Notes: generated from the sequence alone by a model not told the origin. Positions 16,298 through 24,298 are shown, counted from the first letter of the stretch. The stretch: DNA of 52,059 bases from Bacillota bacterium (GCA_021797815.1 JAJZYZ010000012.1:1-52059); one strand, 5' to 3'. Made by a program: numbers and translations.

Positions 16298-16916
16298 CTC
16301 CGCCCAAGAGCTTCTGGAACAGAGCCGGCAAGGCACGCTGGCTCTGATTGACGTGCGCACGACCCAGGCGCACACCAACGGGCATGTGCCCGGGTCGGTG
16401 TCGGCGCCCTTCAGCCGGGACGGGTGGGGCCCGGCGGTGGCAGACTGGCTCCGGTCCCGGTCCGTAACCCGGGTGGGTATCCTGGCCGACAACCCCGTGG
16501 TGGGCCGGGCGGCCGGCGAGGCCCTGCAGGCCGAACAGGTCACGGTCCATGCCGTCTTCGACCGGGGCCCGTCTTCGTGGCAGGAGGCGGGACTGCCCAT
16601 CGTGTCCGTGCCCAGCCTGACGGCCGACGAGCTTGCCCGCCAGCTCGACACCCGAACGGTCATCGACGTCCGGGAACCTTATGAGCTCCGATCCGGCATC
16701 GTGCCGGGCGCGCTCACCATTCCCATGGGCCAGCTGGTGCGGCGAACCAGCGAGCTCGACCGGACGGCACGCTATGCCGTGATCTGCGCCACGGGCAACC
16801 GCTCGCAGTCGGCCGCCTCCTACCTGGCCGATCAAGGTTTTCAGGTGGAGAACGTGCGGGGCGGCATGGCGCTGTGGCTCGCCGGACGCCACCCCGTGGA
16901 TTACCCGAAGAGCTGA
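16290..16916 (+). CDS. Tandem rhodanese-domain protein
   Basis: A 208-residue protein with two rhodanese folds. The N-terminal one (about residues 1-95: LALIDVRTTQAHTNGHVPGSVSAPF) lacks the active-site Cys, having LADNPVVGR where CxxxxR would be. The C-terminal one (about 100-208: TVIDVREPYELRSGIVPGALTIPMGQL) keeps the catalytic loop CATGNRSQ with Cys166. It should transfer sulfane sulfur, for example from persulfide or thiosulfate, in concert with the MBL dioxygenase whose stop it overlaps. ATG 16290 is 9 nt from GAGGAG; a TTG six bases upstream is too close. The inactive first domain is common in tandem rhodaneses and may serve structure or binding. Confidence 0.88.
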   Translation: MTDSAQELLEQSRQGTLALIDVRTTQAHTNGHVPGSVSAPFSRDGWGPAVADWLRSRSVTRVGILADNPVVGRAAGEALQAEQVTVHAVFDRGPSSWQEAGLPIVSVPSLTADELARQLDTRTVIDVREPYELRSGIVPGALTIPMGQLVRRTSELDRTARYAVICATGNRSQSAASYLADQGFQVENVRGGMALWLAGRHPVDYPKS

Positions 16917-16939
16917 GATCGCCGCGGACCTGCCCTCGA

Positions 16940-16953
16940 CTCCCCTTGGGGAG
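16940..16953. terminator. Short GC hairpin after the sulfur operon
   Basis: CTCCCC-TT-GGGGAG is a perfect hairpin 24 nt after the rhodanese stop. It is followed by GGGCC and not by a T tract, so it is a weak terminator candidate at best; the convergent PepSY-like gene ends 57 nt beyond it. Confidence 0.3.
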
Positions 16954-17010
16954 GGGCCATGACGGCCGATGAGGTGCAAGAAGAAGCGGTTGCGGTCCCT
17001 CGGTCTTCCG

Positions 17011-17490
17011 TCACCGGCTCGGGAATCCCAACAGCACCTTGCCGGACACGGCACTGACGATAGCATTCATGTGGCGGTAAGGGGCTGTCGGTTTGTTTGG
17101 CTTTCGGGGACCACCCCCCGGAGGCGAGATCTGGTCCCAGGTAAAGAGCCAAGCCGGCTGGGGCCGCGAATACATCGGGGACCCCTCCTGGGAAAACATG
17201 ACCAGTTCGGCGCCCACCGGACCCGAAGGCGGCGGCTCCCCGAGCGCATGCTCGGCGATTTGGCGTGCCCTTGTCTCCGGCACGGGCTCGGTGTGATGGA
17301 GCGGTTTGGTGACGATGCCGAGCTGGCCCAATTCTTCGGCACTAGGCGGGGACGCAGGCGATGCCGCCGAACCCGCCGTCACGGCGGCCAGCATCGTGAC
17401 CAGCATGGCCGCCGCAACGACGTCGCTGACGAGACGCCGCCGGAGCGGGCCGGCCGGCGGACGTTCTGCTCCCGGAAACATCATGACCAT
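17011..17490 (-). CDS. Secreted protein with PepSY-like C-terminal domain
   Basis: A predicted 159-residue exported protein. The N-terminus has a basic stretch (RRRLVSDVV) and a hydrophobic segment AAAMLVTMLAAVTAG around residues 22-36, then an alanine/proline-rich linker. The C-terminal part, with ETRARQIAEHALG, AWLFTWDQI, and AIVSAVSGKVLLGF, resembles the PepSY layout (helix with processing-like A-x-x-A, strand, then D/S-A-x-SG-K-V). PepSY domains are thought to inhibit proteases or assist secreted enzymes; the actual function is unknown. The start is uncertain among ATG codons at 17490, 17484 and 17481. Convergent with the rhodanese gene and not in an obvious operon. Confidence 0.6.
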   Translation of the reverse strand: MVMMFPGAERPPAGPLRRRLVSDVVAAAMLVTMLAAVTAGSAASPASPPSAEELGQLGIVTKPLHHTEPVPETRARQIAEHALGEPPPSGPVGAELVMFSQEGSPMYSRPQPAWLFTWDQISPPGGGPRKPNKPTAPYRHMNAIVSAVSGKVLLGFPSR

Positions 17491-17818
17491 CCCTGCCCGT
17501 AAATTGAGCCGCCCACGCGAGGTTCCGGAGGTATGCGGGTGCACGCCTCGCTTCGCGGTCCGGTCATCGCGGCGCCTGCGTCCTCTTCCCGTAACGAACG
17601 CCGACCCGCGGTTGTTACCGGCCGAGACGAACGAAGAGCATTGGCAGCCAAGGGCGGACAGGCACGGCGCCCCTGGCTCACACGCGAGGCCGGTGGTCCC
17701 CTCCGGCAAGAAGACCGCGCTGTGCGGGAAACAGAGGATGAGGGCAACGCTGGTTCCGGGAGCCGGAGCGGCGGGCGTCGTCTGTGGAGCCGGAAACGGA
17801 CTCTTCCCTATCCCGACG
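17491..17818. other. Intergenic region, nothing recognised
   Basis: About 330 bases between two minus-strand genes. One frame on the plus strand begins with GGAGGT-ATG at 17533 but runs into the adenosyltransferase gene antisense and has the Arg/Pro/Ala bias of a shadow frame. I see no repeat, riboswitch or clear promoter. Confidence 0.4.
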
Positions 17819-18409
17819 TCAAAACCCGTCCGCCGGGTCGGTCAGCTGAGGCTCTTCACAGCCTGAAACCCCGTTCACGTAGCGTCCGGCCACAAAGAGC
17901 AGATCGGAGAGCCGATTGACCCACGACAGCACCGACTCAGGCACCGGTGATGACCGCCGGAGCGCGACGATCTCGCGCTCTGCCCGCCTGCAGACGGTGG
18001 TCGCCACAAAAAGGTGGCTCGCGGGCACCGCTCCGCCGGGCAGCGTAAAAGGTTTCCAGGGCGGGGTTTTTGCGGCCAGAACGTCGAGGAGGGCCTCAAG
18101 ACGCGTCACGTGCTCGGCCAGCGTGCTTGGCTCCTCTCCCCCGTCAACCCCTCGGCTCCTGGACAGATCGCGCCCCACGTGGAAGAGCCGGTGCTGAATC
18201 TGTTCGAGGCCGGCCTCCAAAAGGGCCCACTCGGGCCCGACATCCTTGGGCGGCGCCGCCCGCAGGGCCGCCAGCGCGAGTCCCACATGGGCATTCAGTT
18301 CATACAGGGTTCCGTAGGAGGCTACCCGGGGGTCGTCCTTCGAGACCCGCGCCCGTCCGCGGGTGGCGGTGGCACCCGTATCGCCCCGGCGCGTGTAGAT
18401 CCGGTGCAT
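17819..18409 (-). CDS. pduO: PduO-type cob(I)alamin adenosyltransferase
   Basis: A 196-residue cytoplasmic enzyme that transfers the 5'-deoxyadenosyl group of ATP to cob(I)alamin or cob(I)yrinate, giving the coenzyme form. PduO-family motifs are IYTRRGDTGATA (ATP site), RVSKDDPRVASYGTLYELN and the C-terminal CRRAEREIVAL...WVNRLSDLLFVAGRY helix. In the family the third motif normally reads GTxDELN; here the Asp is Tyr (TAT for GAT), a position known to form an inter-subunit salt bridge in PduO enzymes. ATG 18409 opens the conserved domain directly. It lies beside cobalamin genes but transcribes alone to the left. Activity is probable but the substitution deserves testing. Confidence 0.87.
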   Translation of the reverse strand: MHRIYTRRGDTGATATRGRARVSKDDPRVASYGTLYELNAHVGLALAALRAAPPKDVGPEWALLEAGLEQIQHRLFHVGRDLSRSRGVDGGEEPSTLAEHVTRLEALLDVLAAKTPPWKPFTLPGGAVPASHLFVATTVCRRAEREIVALRRSSPVPESVLSWVNRLSDLLFVAGRYVNGVSGCEEPQLTDPADGF

Positions 18410-18638
18410 ATGCCGGTGCGGGCTCTCATCCACCCGAAACCACCCCTTCCGGCCATCTCCTCGGAGGATGCTCTGCCATGGTACCAAAGGCGGACGATCC
18501 CACCCACCAGTCAGCGGAGGCGTCCTGGCCGCCCAAACGCCGGGACCCTGGCGCATGCGCCATAATGATGTCACGCGACGGCCTGCACGACCGCCTGACG
18601 GCTCCACATTCCAGCAGGCAGCAGAGGAGGTGGGCGCT

Positions 18639-20129
18639 GTGCACAAACCGGCCGCGCCCGTCTCACCGCCCGGCAACCGACCGTGGCAGGTGGAGACCAA
18701 TGGGATAAACCGGATACCGGACACGGCCCGGAACGGCAGGCCCCGTGACCTCTTCTGGATCTGGTTTGCCGCCAACATCGGCATCCTGGCGGTCGTATAC
18801 GGCGGCGTCATCGCCTCCTTCGGGCAGAATTTCCTCCAGGGCGTATTGGTGGTGCTCCTGGGGTCGTCCTCGTTTGTCTTGGTGGGCATCTTCGGCGTGG
18901 CCGGCCGGGACGGAGGAGCACCCATGATGACCCTGTCCCGGGCCGTGTTCGGGATCTGGGGCAACATCGCCCCCAACATCGTGAGCTGGGCCTCGCTCCT
19001 GGGCTGGGAAACCATCACCGTCACGCTCGGTACCTTCGCCCTGATGGCCCTCCTGGGGCCCGTTCTGCCACTGGGCACCATCGCACTCGCCCTCTGGTCC
19101 ATGGTGATCATGGTCGCTCTCACGGTCATGGCGGGCCTCCTGGGCCAGGCCACCTTGGTTTTGATCCAGACCTGGGCGAGCGCCATCTTCGGGGCGCTCA
19201 CCCTCCTTGTCATCGTTCTCTTGATTGCGGGCACCCACTGGCAAAGTCTTCTGACCGAGCGGCCCGGCCCCTGGCTCGACGGCTTCGTGCCCGCGCTCAG
19301 CATCGTTGTGGCGGGGACGGGACTCAGCTGGGCCAACGCGGCTTCAGACTACAGCCGGTATCTGCCCCGACGGGTGAGGGGCTCCCGCATCGTGTGGTCG
19401 TCGGCTCTGGGAGGCGGCATCCCGCTCACGGTCCTGATGCTGACGGGCCTCTTGCTGGCGGGCCGCGATCCGTCTCTTGCCGCATCGGCCAACCCGATTG
19501 CCGCCCTCCGATCAGTGCTGCCGGCCTGGGCCAGCATCCCCTACCTCATCGCCGCCGCCGGGGGCCTTGTCGCCGAAGCGGACCTGAGCCTCTATTCCTC
19601 AGGGTTGAATCTCCTGAACATGTTCGTCCCCTGGCCGCGCTACAAGACCGTGCTTATCGACGCGGCCATCATGATTGCCGGCACCGTGTACATCGTCTTG
19701 GTGGCTCGAAACTTCTTCGGACCCTTCGAATCGTTCGTGACCCTGCTCGGTGTCGGGCTCGCGGCGTGGGCGGGCGTCTTTCTCGTCCATCAGCAAGGGC
19801 GGCGGCGGGAAGGATCTGATCGCTATCCCGACCATCTTGTCTATGCACCGAGAGGAGCCCGCCGCGGGGCCGCGGCGGTGAACGCCCGCGCTCTCGCTTC
19901 ATGGGCGGCCGGCGTGCTGGCGGGTCTTCTATTCACCTCCTCCCCGTTCGTGCGCGGACCGTATGCGCGCGGCATCTTCGCGACCTCGAGCCTCGCCCTG
20001 GCCTTCGCCTTTGGCGTGTCCGGCCTGCTCTTTTCCCTCCTGTCGCTCCGTTCCCGCCGTCCGCCCGTTCAGGTTGACACCCGCATCCCCACATGCGATG
20101 ACGGGCCGTCGCGGAAGGAGAAGGCATGA
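18639..20129 (+). CDS. NCS1-family nucleobase/vitamin-precursor permease
   Basis: A 496-residue membrane protein with about 12 hydrophobic segments. NCS1 features are the N-terminal RDLFWIWFAANIGILAVVYGG, the WASLLGWETITVT segment, and the C-terminal half with AADSYSRYL-like NAASDYSRYLPRR. The family takes up cytosine, purines, allantoin or hydroxymethylpyrimidine with a cation. GTG 18639 lies 5 nt after GGAGGTGG. Its stop overlaps the start of a PfkB-family kinase (ATGA at 20126-20129), which suggests that the imported base, nucleoside or pyrimidine alcohol is phosphorylated by that kinase. The location inside the cobalamin region may be incidental. Confidence 0.85.
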   Translation: MHKPAAPVSPPGNRPWQVETNGINRIPDTARNGRPRDLFWIWFAANIGILAVVYGGVIASFGQNFLQGVLVVLLGSSSFVLVGIFGVAGRDGGAPMMTLSRAVFGIWGNIAPNIVSWASLLGWETITVTLGTFALMALLGPVLPLGTIALALWSMVIMVALTVMAGLLGQATLVLIQTWASAIFGALTLLVIVLLIAGTHWQSLLTERPGPWLDGFVPALSIVVAGTGLSWANAASDYSRYLPRRVRGSRIVWSSALGGGIPLTVLMLTGLLLAGRDPSLAASANPIAALRSVLPAWASIPYLIAAAGGLVAEADLSLYSSGLNLLNMFVPWPRYKTVLIDAAIMIAGTVYIVLVARNFFGPFESFVTLLGVGLAAWAGVFLVHQQGRRREGSDRYPDHLVYAPRGARRGAAAVNARALASWAAGVLAGLLFTSSPFVRGPYARGIFATSSLALAFAFGVSGLLFSLLSLRSRRPPVQVDTRIPTCDDGPSRKEKA

Positions 20130-21070
20130 TTGCCCGCCCCCGCCGTCTTGTGGTCATGGGAAGCATCCTGATGGACGTGACGGTCTTTGTAGACCGATGG
20201 CCCGCGCGCGGCGGCGATATCCTCGCGCGGGCCGGAGCGGCCGTCCCCGGCGGCACGTTCAACATCATCGCCGCTGCGCGCCGGCTGGGTCTCGACACCG
20301 CCTACGGCGGGCTTATCGGTCGGGGAGCGTTTGGCGACCGCATCCGTCAGGCCCTGGCCGAGCTGGGCGTGGATCTTCTGGCGTCAGCCTCCGGTCGGGA
20401 CGCCGAAGACACCGGATTTGACGTCGCGGTGGTGGAAGGTGATGGGGAGCGGACGTTTATCACCGTCCCCGGCCGGGAGGCGCACCTGCAGCCTCGAGAC
20501 CTGGCCAATGTCCGCATTGGGGCGGGCGACGCCGTTTACGTGACCGGCTATGACCTCCTCTACCCTGAATCGGGCGCAACCCTGGAAGCCTTCTTCGGCA
20601 ATCTCCCGGCAGGGGCGAAGGCGGTCCTGGACCCGGGCCCGCTGGTGGCCGACGTACCCGCCGCCCGCCTGCACGCCGTGTTGCGCCGGCTCTCCGTCCT
20701 GACCTTAAACGAGCGCGAAGGAGAACGTCTCACCGGAGAACAGGACCCTGACCGGATCTTCGCGGCCCTCGAAAGCATCGTGCCGGCCGCGGCCCTCGTC
20801 GTCCTCCGTCTCGGCCAAGAGGGCGCCCTCGTCGGGGGAGCGGGACACCGGCCCGTCCGGGTCCCGGCTCGCTCCACGACCGCCCGGGATACCACCGGTG
20901 CCGGCGATGTCCACACGGCGGCCCTACTGGCGGCCCTCGCCCGTGGCGTCACTCTGGGAGACGCGGTGCGGGAAGCCAATGCGGCCGCCTCCTGGGCCGT
21001 GGAGCGCGAGGGACCCTCCGAAAGTCCCTCGCGGTCAGAGCTTGACCGCCTGCTGGCCGAGTGGACCTAG
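20126..21070 (+). CDS. PfkB-family kinase coupled to the NCS1 permease
   Basis: A 314-residue cytoplasmic ribokinase-like enzyme. It has LVVMGSILMDVTVFVDRWPARGGDI at the N-terminus, AVPGGTFNIIAAARRLGLDTAYGG as the substrate-site glycine motif, VLTLNEREGERLTGE in the middle, and the ATP/catalytic signature TARDTTGAGDVHTAALLAAL. Translation is coupled to the permease by a 4-nt overlap. The pairing points to a nucleoside, pseudouridine or hydroxymethylpyrimidine kinase; I cannot choose from residues. It ends convergently 15 nt before the cbiA stop, over a GC hairpin. Confidence 0.87.
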   Translation: MIARPRRLVVMGSILMDVTVFVDRWPARGGDILARAGAAVPGGTFNIIAAARRLGLDTAYGGLIGRGAFGDRIRQALAELGVDLLASASGRDAEDTGFDVAVVEGDGERTFITVPGREAHLQPRDLANVRIGAGDAVYVTGYDLLYPESGATLEAFFGNLPAGAKAVLDPGPLVADVPAARLHAVLRRLSVLTLNEREGERLTGEQDPDRIFAALESIVPAAALVVLRLGQEGALVGGAGHRPVRVPARSTTARDTTGAGDVHTAALLAALARGVTLGDAVREANAAASWAVEREGPSESPSRSELDRLLAEWT

Positions 21071-21084
21071 CCGCGGTCCGCGGC
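21070..21084. terminator. Hairpin between convergent kinase and cbiA genes
   Basis: GCCGCGG-T-CCGCGGC is a perfect inverted repeat exactly in the 15-nt gap between the stop codons of two convergent genes. It has no T tract. It may act as a shared weak terminator stem; the position is suggestive but not proof. Confidence 0.35.
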
Positions 21085-21085
21085 A

Positions 21086-22459
21086 TCATCGTCCGGCGGC
21101 CCGCTCCAGCAAACTTCGTATAGCGTCAGGGTTGGACGGAAAGTACAGATGAGTGAACCCCGCCACCACCGTGCTGGTGAGATATCCGTCTGTCCCTTCC
21201 CCACCACGGCCCCGCGTGCTCCAGGCAGCCGCGTATGCCTCTGCCTTGACCACCCGGGAATTGTGAAATTCGTGCCCTCGAAAGGTCGTGTGAACCGGCC
21301 AGGGGCCGCCCGACCGCGCCGACACCGTCCTATACCCGATCGCCTGGAGGCGCGGTTCGAGCCGCATCGTGGCCGGCACCACTCCCACCATCGGGACGGG
21401 TGGGTCGGATCCCACGCCCAGGCTTTGCGCAAGCCACAGGTAGCCCCCGCACTCGGCCAGCGTCATGAGACCCTGGGCAAGCCGCGCGCGATAGCCGGCA
21501 TGAGCGCTTCGAAGCTCCTGGAATCGGGGAAGAAACTCCTCTGGAAATCCTCCCCCCGCGTAGAGGAGGCGCGCTTCTTCAGGGATGGACTCGCCACGAA
21601 GAGGGCTGAAGGGCAGGAGCTCGGCTCCGAGCGACTCCAAGAGCTCCAGATTGGCGGCATAGTAAAAGTGAAAGGCCTCGTCCTGCGCCAGGGCCACGGG
21701 GATCGGAGGACCGGTGCGGGCTTCGACCGCCATCGCTGCCTCCTCGCGGGCAAGGGGCGGTGCCGCCTCCGCGATCCGCAGGATCCGGTCCCAGTCCAGC
21801 GTCTCCGACGCCATGTCGGCCGCCGCGGTCACGCGCCGGGCCAGCTCTTGCCGCTCCACCGCCGGAACCAGGCCCAGGTGCCGCTCCGGGATCGCGAGAT
21901 CGGCCTGTTTCGGTACATATCCCAAAACGGGAACGCCGGTCTGGAGTCTGATCGCGCGCTCCAGGAGCTGATAGTGGCCGGGCCCCGCCACCTGGTTCAG
22001 GATAACCCCCTGAATGCCGGGAGACGTGGGAGCGTGCATAAAGCCATAGACGAGCGCCGCGGCGCTTTCGGCCATCCGCGACCCGTCTACCACGAGGATG
22101 ACGGGAGCCCGGATCGTACGCGCCAGCTGGGCAGTACTGACGTCTACACCGTCCGGCGCCCCGCTGTCGAAAAAGCCCATGACCCCTTCCACCACGCTGA
22201 CGTCGGCGCCGCGTTCGCCTGCGATGAGCTGACGGAGGGCATCGTCAGCCCCGCCCCCCATCCAGAGATCGAGATTGCGGGCGGGCCGGCCGGTGAGGAC
22301 GGTGTGATAGCCGCCGTCGATGTAATCGGGACCCACTTTGAAACTCTGCACCCGAAGTCCGCGCGCCTTTAAGCCCGCGAGCAGGAGAAGTGTGAGGGTG
22401 GTCTTGCCGCTCCCGCTCCAGGGCGCCGCCACCACGATCCGGCCCCGGTATGCCGCCAT
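21086..22459 (-). CDS. cbiA: Cobyrinate a,c-diamide synthase
   Basis: A 457-residue cytoplasmic enzyme that uses ATP and glutamine to amidate the a and c side chains of cobyrinic acid. The N-terminal dethiobiotin-synthetase-like ATPase domain carries VVAAPWSGSGKTT (Lys19), VGPDYIDGGYH and VVEGVMGFFD. The C-terminal glutamine amidotransferase domain has LYAGGGFPEEF and the nucleophile in LAECGGYLWLAQSL (Cys337). Length is typical (450-470). The gene is divergent from cobU and separated from it by about 210 bases containing a strong inverted repeat. It is the only corrin-ring amidation gene here besides the cobyric acid synthase, so earlier corrin genes must lie elsewhere or be absent (salvage). 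Confidence 0.94.
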   Translation of the reverse strand: MAAYRGRIVVAAPWSGSGKTTLTLLLLAGLKARGLRVQSFKVGPDYIDGGYHTVLTGRPARNLDLWMGGGADDALRQLIAGERGADVSVVEGVMGFFDSGAPDGVDVSTAQLARTIRAPVILVVDGSRMAESAAALVYGFMHAPTSPGIQGVILNQVAGPGHYQLLERAIRLQTGVPVLGYVPKQADLAIPERHLGLVPAVERQELARRVTAAADMASETLDWDRILRIAEAAPPLAREEAAMAVEARTGPPIPVALAQDEAFHFYYAANLELLESLGAELLPFSPLRGESIPEEARLLYAGGGFPEEFLPRFQELRSAHAGYRARLAQGLMTLAECGGYLWLAQSLGVGSDPPVPMVGVVPATMRLEPRLQAIGYRTVSARSGGPWPVHTTFRGHEFHNSRVVKAEAYAAAWSTRGRGGEGTDGYLTSTVVAGFTHLYFPSNPDAIRSLLERAAGR

Positions 22460-22526
22460 GACGCCCCCCTGCCAACCGCATAGACCTGATGATAGATCCG
22501 GCCAAAAGCATGGTACAACGATCCTA

Positions 22527-22559
22527 GTGTGCCAGGTGCTCCGCTATCTCCTGGCACAC
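22527..22559. repeat. Perfect 10-bp inverted repeat between cbiA and cobU
   Basis: GTGTGCCAGG (22527-22536) is repeated inverted as CCTGGCACAC (22550-22559) with a 13-nt spacer. It lies in the divergent cbiA/cobU control region. Read on the minus strand it contains GCCAGGAGAT, a partial match to the B12 box, but no other riboswitch element is nearby. A protein operator or a leader hairpin for cbiA are the likely roles. Confidence 0.5.
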
Positions 22560-22633
22560 GTTGTTCACGTTTTCATCGGCCGATCCGCCGACCGGGAGGG
22601 ACACAGGCTTTCATGGGGTACTGGAGCGCACGG

Positions 22634-22639
22634 TATAAA
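22634..22639 (+). promoter_or_regulatory. Possible -10 element for the cobU-cobQ operon
   Basis: TATAAA at 22634-22639 stands out in GC-rich DNA, 33 nt upstream of the cobU ATG. A weak TTTCAT lies 19 nt further upstream. The assignment is tentative. Confidence 0.3.
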
Positions 22640-22671
22640 TCCCATCGACTCCGGAAGCCGATAGGGCAGCG

Positions 22672-23355
22672 ATGCCCGGCCGGCATCCGCCCCGGGTCGG
22701 ATCACCGGGTCCGGGAACGGCCGTTCCGCGGATCCCGGCGGTGGTCGAGGTGACGCCGCCCTCCCAATTTCCCGTGCTCATCGTGGGCGGCGTCCGCAGT
22801 GGGAAGAGCCGGCTCGCCGAATCACTGGCCGAGGAAGCTTCCGGCGCCATGGGCCTGCCTGTCTGCTACCTGGCCACGGCCGAGCCCTTGGACGATGAGA
22901 TGGCGGTCCGCATCAAAGCCCACCAGGCACGCCGGCCAGCCGCGTGGTCCACCGTGGAAGAGCCGACGGGAGCGGCCGCCGTGATCCGCCGAGAATCTGC
23001 CCGCCACGTCATCCTGGTCGAATGCCTGACGCTTCTTCTCAGCAACTGGATGCGCGATCCCATGGACGCACAGACCTTTACGACCCGCAGCACGGACCTG
23101 GTAGATGCTGTCCGGACCGCATCCAATCCGGTGATCGTGGTGAGCAACGAGGTGGGCCTGGGAGTCGTGCCGGTAAATGCCATGGCACGGCAGTATGCCG
23201 ACTGGCTCGGCCTTCTGAACCAGCAGATCGCGGCCGTGTGCGGCCGCGCTTTTCTCACCGTGGCGGGTGTGCCGATCCCCCTGCCGCTTCCGTCGCCGGG
23301 CAGATCCGCTCCCACTCACAAGAACGCATCCGGGCTGTCCCCGGGTGATGAATAA
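22672..23355 (+). CDS. cobU: Adenosylcobinamide kinase / adenosylcobinamide-phosphate guanylyltransferase
   Basis: A 227-residue bifunctional enzyme of nucleotide-loop assembly: it phosphorylates adenosylcobinamide and converts the phosphate to AdoCbi-GDP. Motifs are the P-loop VGGVRSGKSRLAE (Lys45), YLATAEPLDDEMAVRIKAHQARRP (His that carries GMP in the family), VECLTLLLSNWM, and VVSNEVGLGVVPVNAMARQYADWLGLLNQQIA. The usual length is about 180; the extra 30 N-terminal residues depend on ATG 22672, and GTG 22741 or 22750 would give the standard length. The C-terminal tail of about 20 residues is also extra. It heads a five- or six-gene plus-strand operon with overlapping genes. Confidence 0.92.
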   Translation: MPGRHPPRVGSPGPGTAVPRIPAVVEVTPPSQFPVLIVGGVRSGKSRLAESLAEEASGAMGLPVCYLATAEPLDDEMAVRIKAHQARRPAAWSTVEEPTGAAAVIRRESARHVILVECLTLLLSNWMRDPMDAQTFTTRSTDLVDAVRTASNPVIVVSNEVGLGVVPVNAMARQYADWLGLLNQQIAAVCGRAFLTVAGVPIPLPLPSPGRSAPTHKNASGLSPGDE

Positions 23356-24298
23356 CCTTCTCCTGGCCGCAGCTGCCCTGGCGCTCGATCGGGTGATCGG
23401 CGATCCCACGTTCGTGCCCCATCCCGTCATTCTCATGGGCCGCTACATCACCTGGTTTGAGGGTCGCTTCAATCGCCCGACGGCTCGGCCGCGGTGGAAC
23501 CGCACGGCCGGCGGCGCCCTTGTGCTTTCCGGCCTTCTCGTCTTCGCGGGCATACCGTTTGCTGGACTCTACGCGCTGTCCCGCGTGTCCACGCCGGCGG
23601 CCGTCATCCTCGCCATCTGGCTCACCGCCTCCACCATCGCCTGGAAAGGCCTCGAGCGCGCGGGCGAGAAGGTCCGCCGCGCCCTAACCGGACAGGGGCT
23701 CAGTGAGGCGCGGGCGGCCGTCGCCGAGATTGTGGGACGGGACACGGACCATCTGGACGAAACCGGTGTCGTGAGGGCGGCCGTGGAAACGCTGGCCGAA
23801 AATGTGGTGGACGCCATCGTGGCCCCGGTGTTCTTTGCCTGCCTCGGTGGGGCACCGTGGGCGCTGGCCTACCGGTGGGTGAATACCCTGGACGCGATGG
23901 TGGGACACCGGAGCCCCCGCTATGAGACGTTTGGCTGGGCATCGGCCCGTGCGGATGACCTCCTGAACTTTATCCCCGCCCGCCTCACGGTCGGCCTCAT
24001 GGCCCTTTCCCTGTCCCTCTCCCGGCTGGACGCGCGGACCGCCCTCAGAACCGTCCGCCGGGACGGCCGCCGGCACGCGAGTCCCAATAGCGGCCTGCCG
24101 GAATCCATGATGGCCGGCGGTCTTCACGTCCAGCTGGGCGGCCTTAACCACTATCGGGGTGAGGAGAGCTGGCACCCTCTCTTGGGCGATCCCGGAGACC
24201 CTCTCACCGCTCACCACATCTCGGAGGCACTGCGGGTGGTCGGATGGACATCACTCTCCCTTCTCGGCCTTCTGGTGGCAGGAGGCATTGTCGCATGA
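23348..24298 (+). CDS. cbiB: Adenosylcobinamide-phosphate synthase
   Basis: A 316-residue integral membrane enzyme that attaches aminopropanol (phosphate) to adenosylcobyric acid. Signature blocks are ALALDRVIGDPTFVPHPVILMGRYI, LAENVVDAIVAPVFF, YRWVNTLDAMVGH and SPNSGLPESMMAGGLHVQLGGLNHY. Several hydrophobic helices are visible. ATG 23348 overlaps the cobU stop as ATGAATAA, and its own stop overlaps the cobS start (ATGA). Length is normal for CbiB/CobD. Works with the CobD-like aminotransferase at 25014, which makes the aminopropanol phosphate. Confidence 0.94.
   Translation: MNNLLLAAAALALDRVIGDPTFVPHPVILMGRYITWFEGRFNRPTARPRWNRTAGGALVLSGLLVFAGIPFAGLYALSRVSTPAAVILAIWLTASTIAWKGLERAGEKVRRALTGQGLSEARAAVAEIVGRDTDHLDETGVVRAAVETLAENVVDAIVAPVFFACLGGAPWALAYRWVNTLDAMVGHRSPRYETFGWASARADDLLNFIPARLTVGLMALSLSLSRLDARTALRTVRRDGRRHASPNSGLPESMMAGGLHVQLGGLNHYRGEESWHPLLGDPGDPLTAHHISEALRVVGWTSLSLLGLLVAGGIVA

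Noticed and set aside
17533-17919. Rightward frame preceded by GGAGGT-ATG
   Set aside because: Despite a good ribosome-binding-site match, the product is Arg/Ser/Pro-rich, lacks any motif and overlaps the adenosyltransferase gene antisense.
18410-19336. Long N-terminal extension of the adenosyltransferase frame
   Set aside because: The extension is antisense to the NCS1 permease and low in complexity; the conserved domain begins at ATG 18409.
21149-22372. A 407-codon rightward frame opposite cbiA
   Set aside because: The sequence is His/Arg-rich shadow without motifs, while cbiA on the other strand has all family signatures.
22460-22671. A second cobalamin riboswitch upstream of cbiA or cobU
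   Set aside because: Only a partial B12-box-like string is present; the invariant GCCACTG and AGGTGAAA elements are missing on both strands.
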